Below are positions 16,659-24,519 of a stretch of DNA of 32,516 bases, piece by piece. The DNA is taken from positions 1 through 32,516 of the forward strand of contig JAFRQR010000031.1 in assembly GCA_017428545.1 (NCBI GenBank). The letters are read 5' to 3'. The number at the start of each line of letters is the position of its first letter. Positions within the stretch are counted from its first letter, which is position 1. Made by a program: the position numbers and the translations under genes. Under the pieces are notes generated by a model. That model had not been told where the DNA came from and did no database searches. It saw only the letters and a program-made list of their open reading frames with translations. The stretch comes from Clostridiales bacterium. Its GTDB lineage: Bacteria; Bacillota; Clostridia; Saccharofermentanales; Saccharofermentanaceae.

Positions 16659-17500
16659 TTGAGGAATCCGCGCAGTTCCGGAAGGATCTTTTGGGCTTCT
16701 TTCCGTCCCGCCTGATAGGCTTTTTCCAGCTTTTCCGGGTCTTTTTCCGTTTTCCCGACACCGAGCGGCTCCGGCGGCCGGATCACGAAAACGCGGCCTT
16801 CTTTTTCCCGCTCTTCGATCATTTTGATCTGCCGGTTATAGATCTCGTGGCGGCATGCCATTCCTTCAGCGATCTTCGGGTATTTTCGAAGAGCAAGCTT
16901 GATCAGCGGGCTTGCTTTTTTCTTCACATAACCCTTCGGCTGTGTAAGAACGATCACATTTCTTTCGTATCCTAGGCTCTCCATGTATTCAAAAGGGATC
17001 AAATCGGAAACGCCGCCATCCAGATATTGATGTCCGTCAATATGTACCGGTTTTGATACGACCGGCATGGACGCGGAGGCTCTCATCCAGAGAAGATCTT
17101 TCTCTCCTCCGTCCGTACATTTGTGAAAAGCACTTTCCCCGGTCGCAACATCTGTCGCACCGACATAGAACTCCATCGGATCGGAAGCGAATGTCTCTCT
17201 GTCAAAAGGATCCAGAACGTCGGGCAGTTCACGGTAACAGAAATCCGCACCATATAGATCGCCGGTCTTTATCCAGGATCGGATACTGCAGTATCTTTTG
17301 TCTTTGCAGTATTTCTTATTGTACCGGATCGGTCTTCCTATCTGCCGGGATTTGTAGTTACAGCCGAAAGCCGCCCCTGCGGAGATCCCTGCCGCAGCAT
17401 CGAAATGTATATCATTTTCCATGAAGACATCAATGACTCCGCAGGTAAACATACCGCGCATTGCGCCTCCTTCTAAAACCAATCCCGTCTTATTCTCCAT
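16652..17500 (-). CDS. Patatin-like phospholipase
   Basis: The 282-residue protein opens with LVLEGGAMRGMF (oxyanion-hole GGxRG type), has the nucleophile elbow GISAGA with Ser40, and YLDGGVSDL with catalytic Asp161. These are the Ser-Asp dyad motifs of patatin-family esterases/phospholipases, here of the bacterial YjjU/RssA-like group. No signal peptide or membrane helix is seen, so it probably acts on the inner face of the membrane or on soluble lipids. The ATG is five bases after the stop of the solute-binding lipoprotein gene and has only a weak ribosome site (CGGATAA), suggesting coupling to the upstream cistron. As last gene of the BlaI/M56 operon it may supply lipid remodelling in the response. 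Confidence 0.9.
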   Translation of the reverse strand: MENKTGLVLEGGAMRGMFTCGVIDVFMENDIHFDAAAGISAGAAFGCNYKSRQIGRPIRYNKKYCKDKRYCSIRSWIKTGDLYGADFCYRELPDVLDPFDRETFASDPMEFYVGATDVATGESAFHKCTDGGEKDLLWMRASASMPVVSKPVHIDGHQYLDGGVSDLIPFEYMESLGYERNVIVLTQPKGYVKKKASPLIKLALRKYPKIAEGMACRHEIYNRQIKMIEEREKEGRVFVIRPPEPLGVGKTEKDPEKLEKAYQAGRKEAQKILPELRGFLNT

Positions 17501-17505
17501 TACGA

Positions 17506-19872
17506 TTATCCGGAAGTCTGATTACTCACGCTCCCGCCTCTTTCTTTAATGATTGTTGTGACTCTGTTGTTTATTATACTCAATACTGCATCCAGAGTCT
17601 TCTGATCCAGAAAATATGCGGGCATTTCTTCTCTGATCACATTCAGCACCGCCGGATCCAGGTTTTCGACTACTGATGCTGACATTAAAGTTTCTTTATA
17701 CGACGTAATCACACTGTCATCCAACTCAACTCCGAAAGACATTTCTGATTTGTTGTAATTCTCAAGTGTTATTTTTGCTGCTGAATCAAATACACTCTTA
17801 TTCATCGGATTAGTATAGTCGCGGGCAATGACTTCCTGCACCTCATTACTCAGGCATGTCTTAATGAATTCCCATGCGCCATCCACTACCGTAGATGGGG
17901 CCAAAGCGGAGATCCCGATGGAGGTATCTACTGTAATGTACGGTCCGCAGGCATCTGAAGACGGGTATCCCAGAAGTGTTTTCAAGGGAGCATAAAATGT
18001 ATTTCTTGTTAAGAAGCCACCTATATTGTCATATGCGGCATTCCCGTCCAGATCGTTGTTATAATTGAATTTTTCAGGAACGGTATTCTTAACATATTCA
18101 CATAACTTTCTGAAGGACTCGTTGTCAAAGTTTACAGTATTGCCCGAAATACAGGGTTCGCTCATGCACGAATACAAGGTGCAAAGAACTCCCAGCCGTG
18201 TATCTACCATCGGATCATTACCGCCGCACTTTTCATCCATGTATTTAACGTACTCTTCATAGGTAAACCCGGTCTGACCATCGCGAACATCTTCTTTATT
18301 CACCAGCAGGCCATTTACCGAAAAGCTCACCGGCATATAGAGAAGCTTTCCGTTAACCTTTGCCGCATCGATCACATTTGAAAAACAATCTTCGGTATTG
18401 ATTCCGTTTTTCCCCGAAAGGAAACTACTCAGATCAACAAGGTGATCTTCTGTCTGGATCTGCCTTATATCCGCCGCATTCAGAATGATATCCGGACCAT
18501 CTCCGGCGAGCATATTGATCGCCAGAAGATCGTTGAGATCCGCAGCGGTTTTATAGTAGATGTCATCAAACTCATCATCGGTTTCCGCATCACCGTAATT
18601 CAGGTTTTTCTTGATGTCATAGTTATATGATAGCCGGATGAAGTAATCTTCATTTGTATCGTTAAATAATCTGATTGCTTCACAGATCGAATAGGATACT
18701 TCAGCATTTCCGACAAACGCTGCCGTAAGGATCACCTTGCCGGCATTCGGGTTTTTCTCGGCCTTTTTAAGCGTGATGAGCGTAGCAGTACCGGTACGAT
18801 TCTCGTAGGAAAATTGATCCCGCGAATCATCAATAGAGACATCTCCTGCGAAAACGTACTTGTCACCATTTACAGAGAAAAGAGATAATTCATCCATCAG
18901 GTTTCTGTTCAGATTACAGTCATCAAAAGAGACGATCTCTTCTAACTGTTTCGTTTCAAAATTGATTCTCTTTATGCCGCTTTGATCTGTGATATATGAG
19001 TTTCCTCCGAAGGAAGATATGTGTTCATTAAAAGTGAGTGCATTCAGCCAGGAATACTCTTCATCTTTGATCTGTACCTTACCGCTTTCCAGATTCAAAG
19101 AAAGAAAATTCAAGTTACCAAACGAACAGATAAATACGAGTTCATTCTCCGAAACGGCCATACATCCATTGATTATAAAGATTTCTGCAGAAGGGAGGGA
19201 AGAAGAAACGTCTACGATTTTACATTGACCGTTATTCTGGATCACAAAGATATACTTATCGGTAACGTTATCGTGGTATCCCAAAACAATATAATCACCG
19301 TTGATCCATACACCCTCACGGGAGCCGGAAACATCCTTGGATGTAAAAGGCAGTTTTTCGAATGATCCGATCTCTCCTGTCTCCATATCAAGATCTGTCA
19401 GATAGTATGATCTCTCACCATCATGGGAGTTATCATAATCTTCCCTATATAGAAGGATCTTTCCTTCACTGATGATGATATCTTCAATATACTGACTGTT
19501 ATTTTCTGAAACAATCTTCGTAAGATCAAAGGAATGTAGCAGCTCTCCATCTGCATCATAATATTGCAGATCGTCAAACTGTTCGTCGGAAGAACCACTT
19601 TGTCCCCAGTCAAGGTCCATCGGATCTTTAAAATATCCGGAATCTCTGATAAGAACGCCATCATGATACGAGCCGATGATTTTTCTATTATGAGAATACA
19701 CTTTCTTATCTTTGTAGATATCGTCAATTTCTGTAGTTTGGGCATCATACCAGGAAGAATCCCCGGCTATTTTTTTACCGCCCTTCTGCGTTTTTTTGCT
19801 GCATCCTGTAACGGCCATAGCTCCGAAAAGCATAGAGATACTAAGGCCCGCTGAAATCAGTCTCCTAATCAT
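17506..19872 (-). CDS. Lipoprotein: beta-propeller-like N-terminus fused to a solute-binding domain
   Basis: The 788-residue lipoprotein (lipobox AVTGC, Cys24) has two parts. Residues of about 50-380 are rich in short strand-turn units (YYDADGELLHSFDL, YLTDLDMETGEI, FLSLNLESGKVQI, INFETKQLEEIVSFD), typical of propeller repeats. From about 385 it resembles a family 1 extracellular solute-binding protein: ILTAAFVGNAEVSYSICEAIRLFN, NMLAGDGPDIIL, GKLLYMPVSFSVNGLLVNKEDV and DGAWEFIKTCLS. No permease or ABC ATPase gene for a sugar importer lies nearby, so it may be a sensor or scavenger rather than an import component. AAGGAGG before the ATG is strong. It is encoded 50 bases after the M56 gene and five before patatin. 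Its DNA looks more AT-rich than the flanking housekeeping genes. Confidence 0.8.
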   Translation of the reverse strand: MIRRLISAGLSISMLFGAMAVTGCSKKTQKGGKKIAGDSSWYDAQTTEIDDIYKDKKVYSHNRKIIGSYHDGVLIRDSGYFKDPMDLDWGQSGSSDEQFDDLQYYDADGELLHSFDLTKIVSENNSQYIEDIIISEGKILLYREDYDNSHDGERSYYLTDLDMETGEIGSFEKLPFTSKDVSGSREGVWINGDYIVLGYHDNVTDKYIFVIQNNGQCKIVDVSSSLPSAEIFIINGCMAVSENELVFICSFGNLNFLSLNLESGKVQIKDEEYSWLNALTFNEHISSFGGNSYITDQSGIKRINFETKQLEEIVSFDDCNLNRNLMDELSLFSVNGDKYVFAGDVSIDDSRDQFSYENRTGTATLITLKKAEKNPNAGKVILTAAFVGNAEVSYSICEAIRLFNDTNEDYFIRLSYNYDIKKNLNYGDAETDDEFDDIYYKTAADLNDLLAINMLAGDGPDIILNAADIRQIQTEDHLVDLSSFLSGKNGINTEDCFSNVIDAAKVNGKLLYMPVSFSVNGLLVNKEDVRDGQTGFTYEEYVKYMDEKCGGNDPMVDTRLGVLCTLYSCMSEPCISGNTVNFDNESFRKLCEYVKNTVPEKFNYNNDLDGNAAYDNIGGFLTRNTFYAPLKTLLGYPSSDACGPYITVDTSIGISALAPSTVVDGAWEFIKTCLSNEVQEVIARDYTNPMNKSVFDSAAKITLENYNKSEMSFGVELDDSVITSYKETLMSASVVENLDPAVLNVIREEMPAYFLDQKTLDAVLSIINNRVTTIIKERGGSVSNQTSG

Positions 19873-19922
19873 ACGATCCTCCTTAAAAGATAAGAAATCT
19901 GTTTTATTTTGTTTTTTGAAAC

Positions 19923-21716
19923 TCAGAGTTTAAATACCGGAGACAATATTCTCCAAAATTTCGACTCCGTCCGTGAATCGGGCTCTACTTGTGTATACCC
20001 ATCTTCGGTGACCTCATAGTAAAGGAATTCAAGTTCTCCGTGGTATGTTGCTTCGCCAAAGACATATATCGTACCATCGCTATATCTTGCGTACCTTATT
20101 TGGATAAACCTGCCCGGAACTGTATCAACGAATACCTCTCGATTTTCAATAACAGTTCCTTTTTCAAAATCCAGTTCATATATATGGAAAGCATAGCCCG
20201 GATCCATTCCAGCTTGTGTCATCATCTCTATGATCGCATACGTTTTTCCATCGACCTCATACACATCCATAACGTTGCAACATGAAGTACCAATATCAAC
20301 CGAACCGGTAAGGTCGCCTTGTTTTCCGTCGACTATTTCATAGCGGAAGATACAGCGAATGTTCTCATCTTTTTCATAGTCCACGCCATCAAGCCAGATA
20401 TACATATAGTCCTCGGTAACATTGATGACATTACAATTCAAATGGACTTTGTTCGGCTGATTATATTCTTCCGGAATTTTAATTTCTTCCGTACCGATGA
20501 GATTATCCGTATAATAGTCTATACCGGTTATGAGATCCGGATAGTGAATATTCACGACACCATCTTTTATCGCCTTTTCCTGCTCGTAAGACTGGGTCTT
20601 AAAAGTAATACTTTCTTCCACCGGTTCCGATGGAGTCGTTTCTGTCGTGGTGATCTCTTTTTCGGTTTCTTTGGAAGAAGCCTTTTCTTCGGTAGCCGGG
20701 ACCTCTACCTCTTTATAGACGACATGCGGTCGGATAAGAAGGCAGACAGATGCTGTGACCAGGACCGTACTAACGATCACGGCCGCATATTTCGTCGCGG
20801 TAGACGTTTTTGCGATATTGAGGATACGCTTCTTCATAAAGCTTTTACTCTTTCCGCTCATGGATGTGGCCACCGTTGAGATCCGGCTATGTCCGGAGAT
20901 ATTGGAAACGTAAGACAGAAGCATCTCGCCGTACTTCACACGGTTGTCCTCACCGTTCCATTTGATTACCATCTCATCGACAGCAAGTTCATTGTCATGA
21001 CGGATCAGGAAATATGCGATCCATACGAGGGGATCGAACCACAGTGCAATCAAAAACAGATTTTTAATCACGTTCCAGAAGCAGTCTCCCAGCTTATAGT
21101 GACAATATTCGTGATAAAGGGCTAACGAGTAGTGTTCGGGATTTGAATCCAGATCTTCGGGAATGTAGATCTTGTTCCAAAGAAGAAACGGCGAATCCAA
21201 TCCTTTAAGCTTATATACTCTCAGGTCTCCGTATTGGGAATTCGAAAACCTCTCGCGTGCTTTTCGGATCCTGCGGGAAAAGGAAATGTTGTTAAGAAGC
21301 ATAATTGCCCCGAAAAGGACAGAACCGCTGATCCAGATCACTACGGCCACCGTTTTATAATTGATCGTAAAAGAACCGGAGGCCGCTGCTTTTACCTGCG
21401 AAGCCTCTGCTGCCGAAACCTCGTAATTCTTCGCGAGCGCTTCTGCATGCGGATATTCTCTTTCCACCGGATATGCGGCCGCCATACTGAGATCTGCGGC
21501 TTCGTTGTTGTAAACGGCTGCTGCAGTTTTATCTTCAACAACGTCACGCTGCTTTTCGATAGCTACCGGGATAGAAATGAAACTTGCCACCAGCATGAAA
21601 ACCGGAAGGATGAGCCAGGAAAAATACTGCACTTTGCAGGACACTTTTCCTTTCACCAGTTTTCTTAAAACAATCAGAACTAAAATCAATATATTCAGAG
21701 TAATGAAGAATCTCAT
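19923..21716 (-). CDS. M56 (BlaR1/MecR1-like) sensor metallopeptidase with a non-penicillin-binding sensor domain
   Basis: The 597-residue membrane protein has helices at about 3-18, 33-50, 122-142 and 220-237, and one near 310-328. The M56 zinc motif is ALYHEYCHYKLGD (His202, Glu203, His206), and NELAVDE supplies the third ligand, probably Glu243. In BlaR1 this cytoplasmic-face protease inactivates BlaI after signal. Here the extracytoplasmic C-terminus (about 330-597) has a Glu/Thr-rich linker and then beta-rich repeats (CIFRYEIVDGKQGDLTGSV, FHIYELDFEKGTVIE, DGTIYVFGEATY). It has none of the SxxK, SxN or KTG motifs of penicillin-binding sensors. The ligand is therefore probably not a beta-lactam. 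The ATG is one base after the BlaI stop. Confidence 0.87.
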   Translation of the reverse strand: MRFFITLNILILVLIVLRKLVKGKVSCKVQYFSWLILPVFMLVASFISIPVAIEKQRDVVEDKTAAAVYNNEAADLSMAAAYPVEREYPHAEALAKNYEVSAAEASQVKAAASGSFTINYKTVAVVIWISGSVLFGAIMLLNNISFSRRIRKARERFSNSQYGDLRVYKLKGLDSPFLLWNKIYIPEDLDSNPEHYSLALYHEYCHYKLGDCFWNVIKNLFLIALWFDPLVWIAYFLIRHDNELAVDEMVIKWNGEDNRVKYGEMLLSYVSNISGHSRISTVATSMSGKSKSFMKKRILNIAKTSTATKYAAVIVSTVLVTASVCLLIRPHVVYKEVEVPATEEKASSKETEKEITTTETTPSEPVEESITFKTQSYEQEKAIKDGVVNIHYPDLITGIDYYTDNLIGTEEIKIPEEYNQPNKVHLNCNVINVTEDYMYIWLDGVDYEKDENIRCIFRYEIVDGKQGDLTGSVDIGTSCCNVMDVYEVDGKTYAIIEMMTQAGMDPGYAFHIYELDFEKGTVIENREVFVDTVPGRFIQIRYARYSDGTIYVFGEATYHGELEFLYYEVTEDGYTQVEPDSRTESKFWRILSPVFKL

Positions 21717-21717
21717 A

Positions 21718-22080
21718 CTACTTGCCCCCGCGAAGAATGTTGTACAGCTCGTCGATCTCCTCTTTGGAGAGTGCTTCCTGGCTGATCAGATTACTTACCA
21801 TGGAGCCGATCTTTCCGTTATAGTGTTTGTTCAGGAAAAACTTGGCTTCCTCTACCTCTGCCTCGTTTCGGTCGATGCTCGGGTAGTACTTCTTTGTTTT
21901 GTTGTCGATCTGAAAATTTATGCTGCCTTTACTGCTCATTCTTCGCAGAAGTGTCATTGTAGTGGACTTGCTCCAGCCGATGGAATCTTCCATCTCACGG
22001 ATGATCTCCATCGTCGTAAGAGGACCTTTGTCCCATAAAAGGTTCATAATATTCCATTCCGCATCAGCAAGCTTGACCAT
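21718..22080 (-). CDS. BlaI/MecI family transcriptional repressor
   Basis: The 120-residue winged-helix protein matches BlaI/MecI over its length: LADAEWNIMNLLWDKGPLTTMEI, GWSKSTTMTLLRRMSSKG (recognition helix) and KKYYPSIDRNEAE (wing and dimer linker), then a C-terminal dimer helix. The start at 22080 has GGAGG five bases upstream; a GTG at 22092 would include that site and is rejected. It should bind the palindromes at its own promoter and be cleaved when the M56 partner is triggered. It is the first gene of the operon and is nearly fused to the M56 gene. Confidence 0.93.
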   Translation of the reverse strand: MVKLADAEWNIMNLLWDKGPLTTMEIIREMEDSIGWSKSTTMTLLRRMSSKGSINFQIDNKTKKYYPSIDRNEAEVEEAKFFLNKHYNGKIGSMVSNLISQEALSKEEIDELYNILRGGK

Positions 22081-22092
22081 GAATACCTCCAC

Positions 22093-22108
22093 GTTTACTT
22101 AAGTCAAC
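22093..22108. promoter_or_regulatory. Second BlaI-type operator (downstream site)
   Basis: GTTTACTTAAGTCAAC is a 16-bp palindrome with one mismatched pair, just after the transcription start region and 38 bp centre-to-centre from the upstream operator. Its GTTGAC half matches the arms of that operator. Confidence 0.6.
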
Positions 22109-22116
22109 CTACTGTC

Positions 22117-22145
22117 ATTATAGGACCATGGTTGACATATGTCAA
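22117..22145 (-). promoter_or_regulatory. Consensus SigA promoter of the BlaI/M56 operon
   Basis: Minus-strand TTGACA (22145-22140), a 17-base spacer and TATAAT (22122-22117) match the consensus at all twelve positions. The -35 lies inside the main palindromic operator, so the operon should be strong once derepressed. Confidence 0.88.
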
Positions 22146-22147
22146 CC
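22130..22147. promoter_or_regulatory. Main BlaI-type operator
   Basis: GGTTGACATATGTCAACC is a perfect 18-bp palindrome covering the -35 hexamer. Its ACATATGT centre resembles classical BlaI operators of Bacillus (from general knowledge). Confidence 0.8.
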
Positions 22148-22235
22148 TGTTTTTTTGAAAATTCTTCAAATTACGTAAAAAAGGCGGTTTCATCTGTGTA
22201 AGCAACTCTTTTGGAGTGCTTCTTATGACAAAGAA

Positions 22236-22266
22236 ACCCTCTTTACCGGTTCCGGGTAAAGAGGGT
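22236..22266 (-). terminator. Terminator of the iron alcohol dehydrogenase gene
   Basis: A perfect 12-bp stem (ACCCTCTTTACC / GGTAAAGAGGGT, arms 22236-22247 and 22255-22266) with a 7-base loop is followed on the minus strand by TTCTTTG. It lies 34 bases past the dehydrogenase stop. Confidence 0.8.
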
Positions 22267-22299
22267 ATCAGGGAGCAGGATTCTTCTAAAGAAGAAGGG

Positions 22300-23523
22300 T
22301 TAGAAATCTACTTCTGTATCGTAGTAGCAGCACTTCAGGAGCTTTTCCATCTCTTCGACGGAAGGCTGGCGAGGATTCGATCCGGTGCATGCATCTGCGA
22401 TTGCATTGACTGCGATGTCATGGAGTCTATCGAGGAATACCTCCTCCGGTACGAAGCCCTTCTCTGCCGGGTAGCTGTCTGCACCATAGGTTCCGATTCC
22501 GTGAGGAATGTTGAGGTCATCGTTCATCTTTCTGAGGTAAGCGATAAGTGCTTTTACCTTATCGTCATCGGAAGCATTCTTATCGGCAATGCCCATGTAG
22601 TCCACGATCACGCCGTAGCGCTTCTTCGCTGTCTCATCCTTGGCATTAAAAGCAATTACCTTCGGCAGGTACATCGCGTTTGCCGCGCCGTGGATAATGT
22701 GTGCGCCGTAATCGGCAAAAGCAGCACCGGTCTTATGTGCCATGGAGTGAACGATACCGAGAAGAGCATTGGAGAACGCCATACCGGCGAGGCACTGTGC
22801 ATTATGCATTCTGTCTCTTGCCGCCATGTCACCATTATAGGAAGCAACGAGGTCCTTCATGATCATTTCGATCGCATGGATCGCAAGCGGATCTGTGTAG
22901 TCGCTGTTCGCGGTAGAAACGTATGCTTCAACTGCGTGTGTCATCGCATCCATACCGGTGTGGGCAACGAGTTTCTTCGGCATGGTCTCGGCAAGTTCCG
23001 GATCTACGATCGCGACATCCGGTGTGATCTCAAAGTCAGCGATCGGATACTTGATACCCTTGGAGTAATCGGTGATGATCGAGAAAGCAGTAACTTCAGT
23101 AGCTGTACCCGATGTGGAGGAAACCGCGCAGAAGTGTGCCTTCTTACGGAGTTCCGGAATACCGAATACCTTACACATATCTTCGAAGGTGCAATCCGGA
23201 TACTCATACTTGATCCACATGGCCTTCGCTGCATCGATAGGAGAACCGCCGCCGATCGCTACGATCCAGTCCGGCTCGAACTTCAGCATTGCATCTGCGC
23301 CCTTCATGACTGTCTCAACAGACGGATCCGGCTCGATACCGTCAAAGATCTCGACTTCCATGCCTGCTTCTTTCAGATAGCTCTCTGCCTTATCGAGGAA
23401 TCCGAAGCGCTTCATGGAACCGCCTCCGACGCAGATCATTGCCTTCTTTCCCTTGAAGTTCTTCAGTGCCTCAAGTGCGCCTTTGCCGTGATAAATATCG
23501 CGAGGTAATGTGAAACGTGCCAT
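22300..23523 (-). CDS. Iron-containing alcohol dehydrogenase
   Basis: The 407-residue enzyme has an NAD(P)-binding region with GGGSMKRFG and GGGSPIDAAK, and metal ligands in the expected order: Asp in HTGMDAMTHAVEAY-type context, His in the same motif, His in GIVHSMAHKTGA and His in HIIHGAANA. It belongs to the group III iron ADHs, which include clostridial butanol and 1,3-propanediol-type dehydrogenases; the exact alcohol is not readable. It would reduce aldehydes to alcohols to dispose of fermentation electrons. AGGAGG lies eight bases before the ATG. It is a single gene, divergent from a LysR regulator whose likely operator covers its -35. Confidence 0.95.
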   Translation of the reverse strand: MARFTLPRDIYHGKGALEALKNFKGKKAMICVGGGSMKRFGFLDKAESYLKEAGMEVEIFDGIEPDPSVETVMKGADAMLKFEPDWIVAIGGGSPIDAAKAMWIKYEYPDCTFEDMCKVFGIPELRKKAHFCAVSSTSGTATEVTAFSIITDYSKGIKYPIADFEITPDVAIVDPELAETMPKKLVAHTGMDAMTHAVEAYVSTANSDYTDPLAIHAIEMIMKDLVASYNGDMAARDRMHNAQCLAGMAFSNALLGIVHSMAHKTGAAFADYGAHIIHGAANAMYLPKVIAFNAKDETAKKRYGVIVDYMGIADKNASDDDKVKALIAYLRKMNDDLNIPHGIGTYGADSYPAEKGFVPEEVFLDRLHDIAVNAIADACTGSNPRQPSVEEMEKLLKCCYYDTEVDF

Positions 23524-23558
23524 AATGCAGTCCTCCTTGATTTTTATTTTTCAATTAG

Positions 23559-23587
23559 ATTATAATGCGTGTGCAGATATATGTAAA
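23559..23587 (-). promoter_or_regulatory. Promoter of the iron alcohol dehydrogenase gene
   Basis: Minus-strand TTTACA (23587-23582), a 17-base spacer and TATAAT (23564-23559). Its -35 is one arm of the adjacent palindrome. Confidence 0.7.
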
Positions 23588-23602
23588 AAGTATATTTTAC
23601 AT
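23581..23602. promoter_or_regulatory. Palindromic operator between adh and lysR
   Basis: ATGTAAAA (23581-23588), six bases, then TTTTACAT (23595-23602) form a perfect 8-bp inverted repeat containing T-N11-A-type spacing. Location between divergent genes and overlap with the adh -35 suit a LysR-type regulator site. Confidence 0.6.
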
Positions 23603-23634
23603 GTCAGTCATACAATATTTATATGGTGCAAATT

Positions 23635-24519
23635 ATGAACAGCAATTGGGAATACTATAAGATCTTCTATTATGTCGGCAAACACGGAAGCTTCACGCAA
23701 GCTGCCCGTTTTCTTCATAACAACCAGCCGAATATCACCCGCGTGATCAACATGCTCGAGTCCGACCTGGGCTGCCGCCTTTTCGTCCGGTCCCAAAAGG
23801 GCGTGACACTGACGCCGGAAGGTGAGAAGCTTTTCGCGCATATTGAATCGGCATATCAGCAGATCGAAAAGGGAGAGGACGAGATCAGGTCCGACCGGCT
23901 CCTTCAAAGCGGAAGTGTCTCGATATCCATTAGTGAGATCGCGCTGCATGTTCTCATGCTTCCGATTCTCCAGAGTTTTAAAGCCAAGCATCCCGGTATC
24001 CGGATCCGTGTATATAACCATTCGACTCCTCAAGGTGTAAAAGCACTTGAACAGGGCCTTGTGGATCTTGCCGTCATTTCTTCCCCCCTTAAAGTCTCCG
24101 ATTCTCTCGAAGCGACCCACGTCAAATCTTTCCAGGAGATCCTAATCGGCGGCGAACCATACCGGTCTCTTTCCAGACGCAAGCATTCCCTCGAGGATAT
24201 CTCTCAATATCCGCTCATTACACAGAGCCATGACTCGACCTCTTTCCAGTATCTTACCGACCTTTTCCTAAAAGCCGGTATCACCCTCAAGCCTTCGATC
24301 GAAGTCACCACGACTGACCAGATCCTCCCGATCGTCGAGCATGGTATGGGTCTCGGATTCGTGCCAAAAGAACTGGCCTTGTCCTCGATTGAACGGAAGA
24401 AGGTCTTCCCGATTCCACTGACCGACAAACTGCCATCAAGAAGCATCTCGCTCCTTCAGGACAAGAGCCGTCCCTTAAGCCTGGCCGCACTCGAGCTGAA
24501 GCGCGAAACACTGCAATAG
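23635..24519 (+). CDS. LysR-family transcriptional regulator
   Basis: From ATG 23635 the protein has 294 residues: a winged-helix domain (MNSNWEYYKIFYYVGKHGSFTQAARFLHNNQPNITRVI pattern, about 1-60) and a co-inducer domain (GSVSISISEIALHVLMLPIL onward, with GLGFVPKELA near the end). A GGTG six bases before this ATG is the only ribosome-site-like signal; an in-frame ATG at 23623 is also possible and sits six bases after a TACAAT. Being divergent from the alcohol dehydrogenase, it probably controls that gene and itself through the palindrome between them; the co-inducer is unknown. Its last 64 bases overlap the convergent CPBP gene. Confidence 0.92.
   Translation: MNSNWEYYKIFYYVGKHGSFTQAARFLHNNQPNITRVINMLESDLGCRLFVRSQKGVTLTPEGEKLFAHIESAYQQIEKGEDEIRSDRLLQSGSVSISISEIALHVLMLPILQSFKAKHPGIRIRVYNHSTPQGVKALEQGLVDLAVISSPLKVSDSLEATHVKSFQEILIGGEPYRSLSRRKHSLEDISQYPLITQSHDSTSFQYLTDLFLKAGITLKPSIEVTTTDQILPIVEHGMGLGFVPKELALSSIERKKVFPIPLTDKLPSRSISLLQDKSRPLSLAALELKRETLQ

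Noticed and set aside
19923..22080. Beta-lactam resistance system
   Set aside because: BlaI and M56 are present, but there is no beta-lactamase, PBP or penicillin-binding sensor domain.
22216..23508. 430-codon plus-strand open frame opposite the iron ADH
   Set aside because: Shadow of the dehydrogenase, with no matching motif and no ribosome site.
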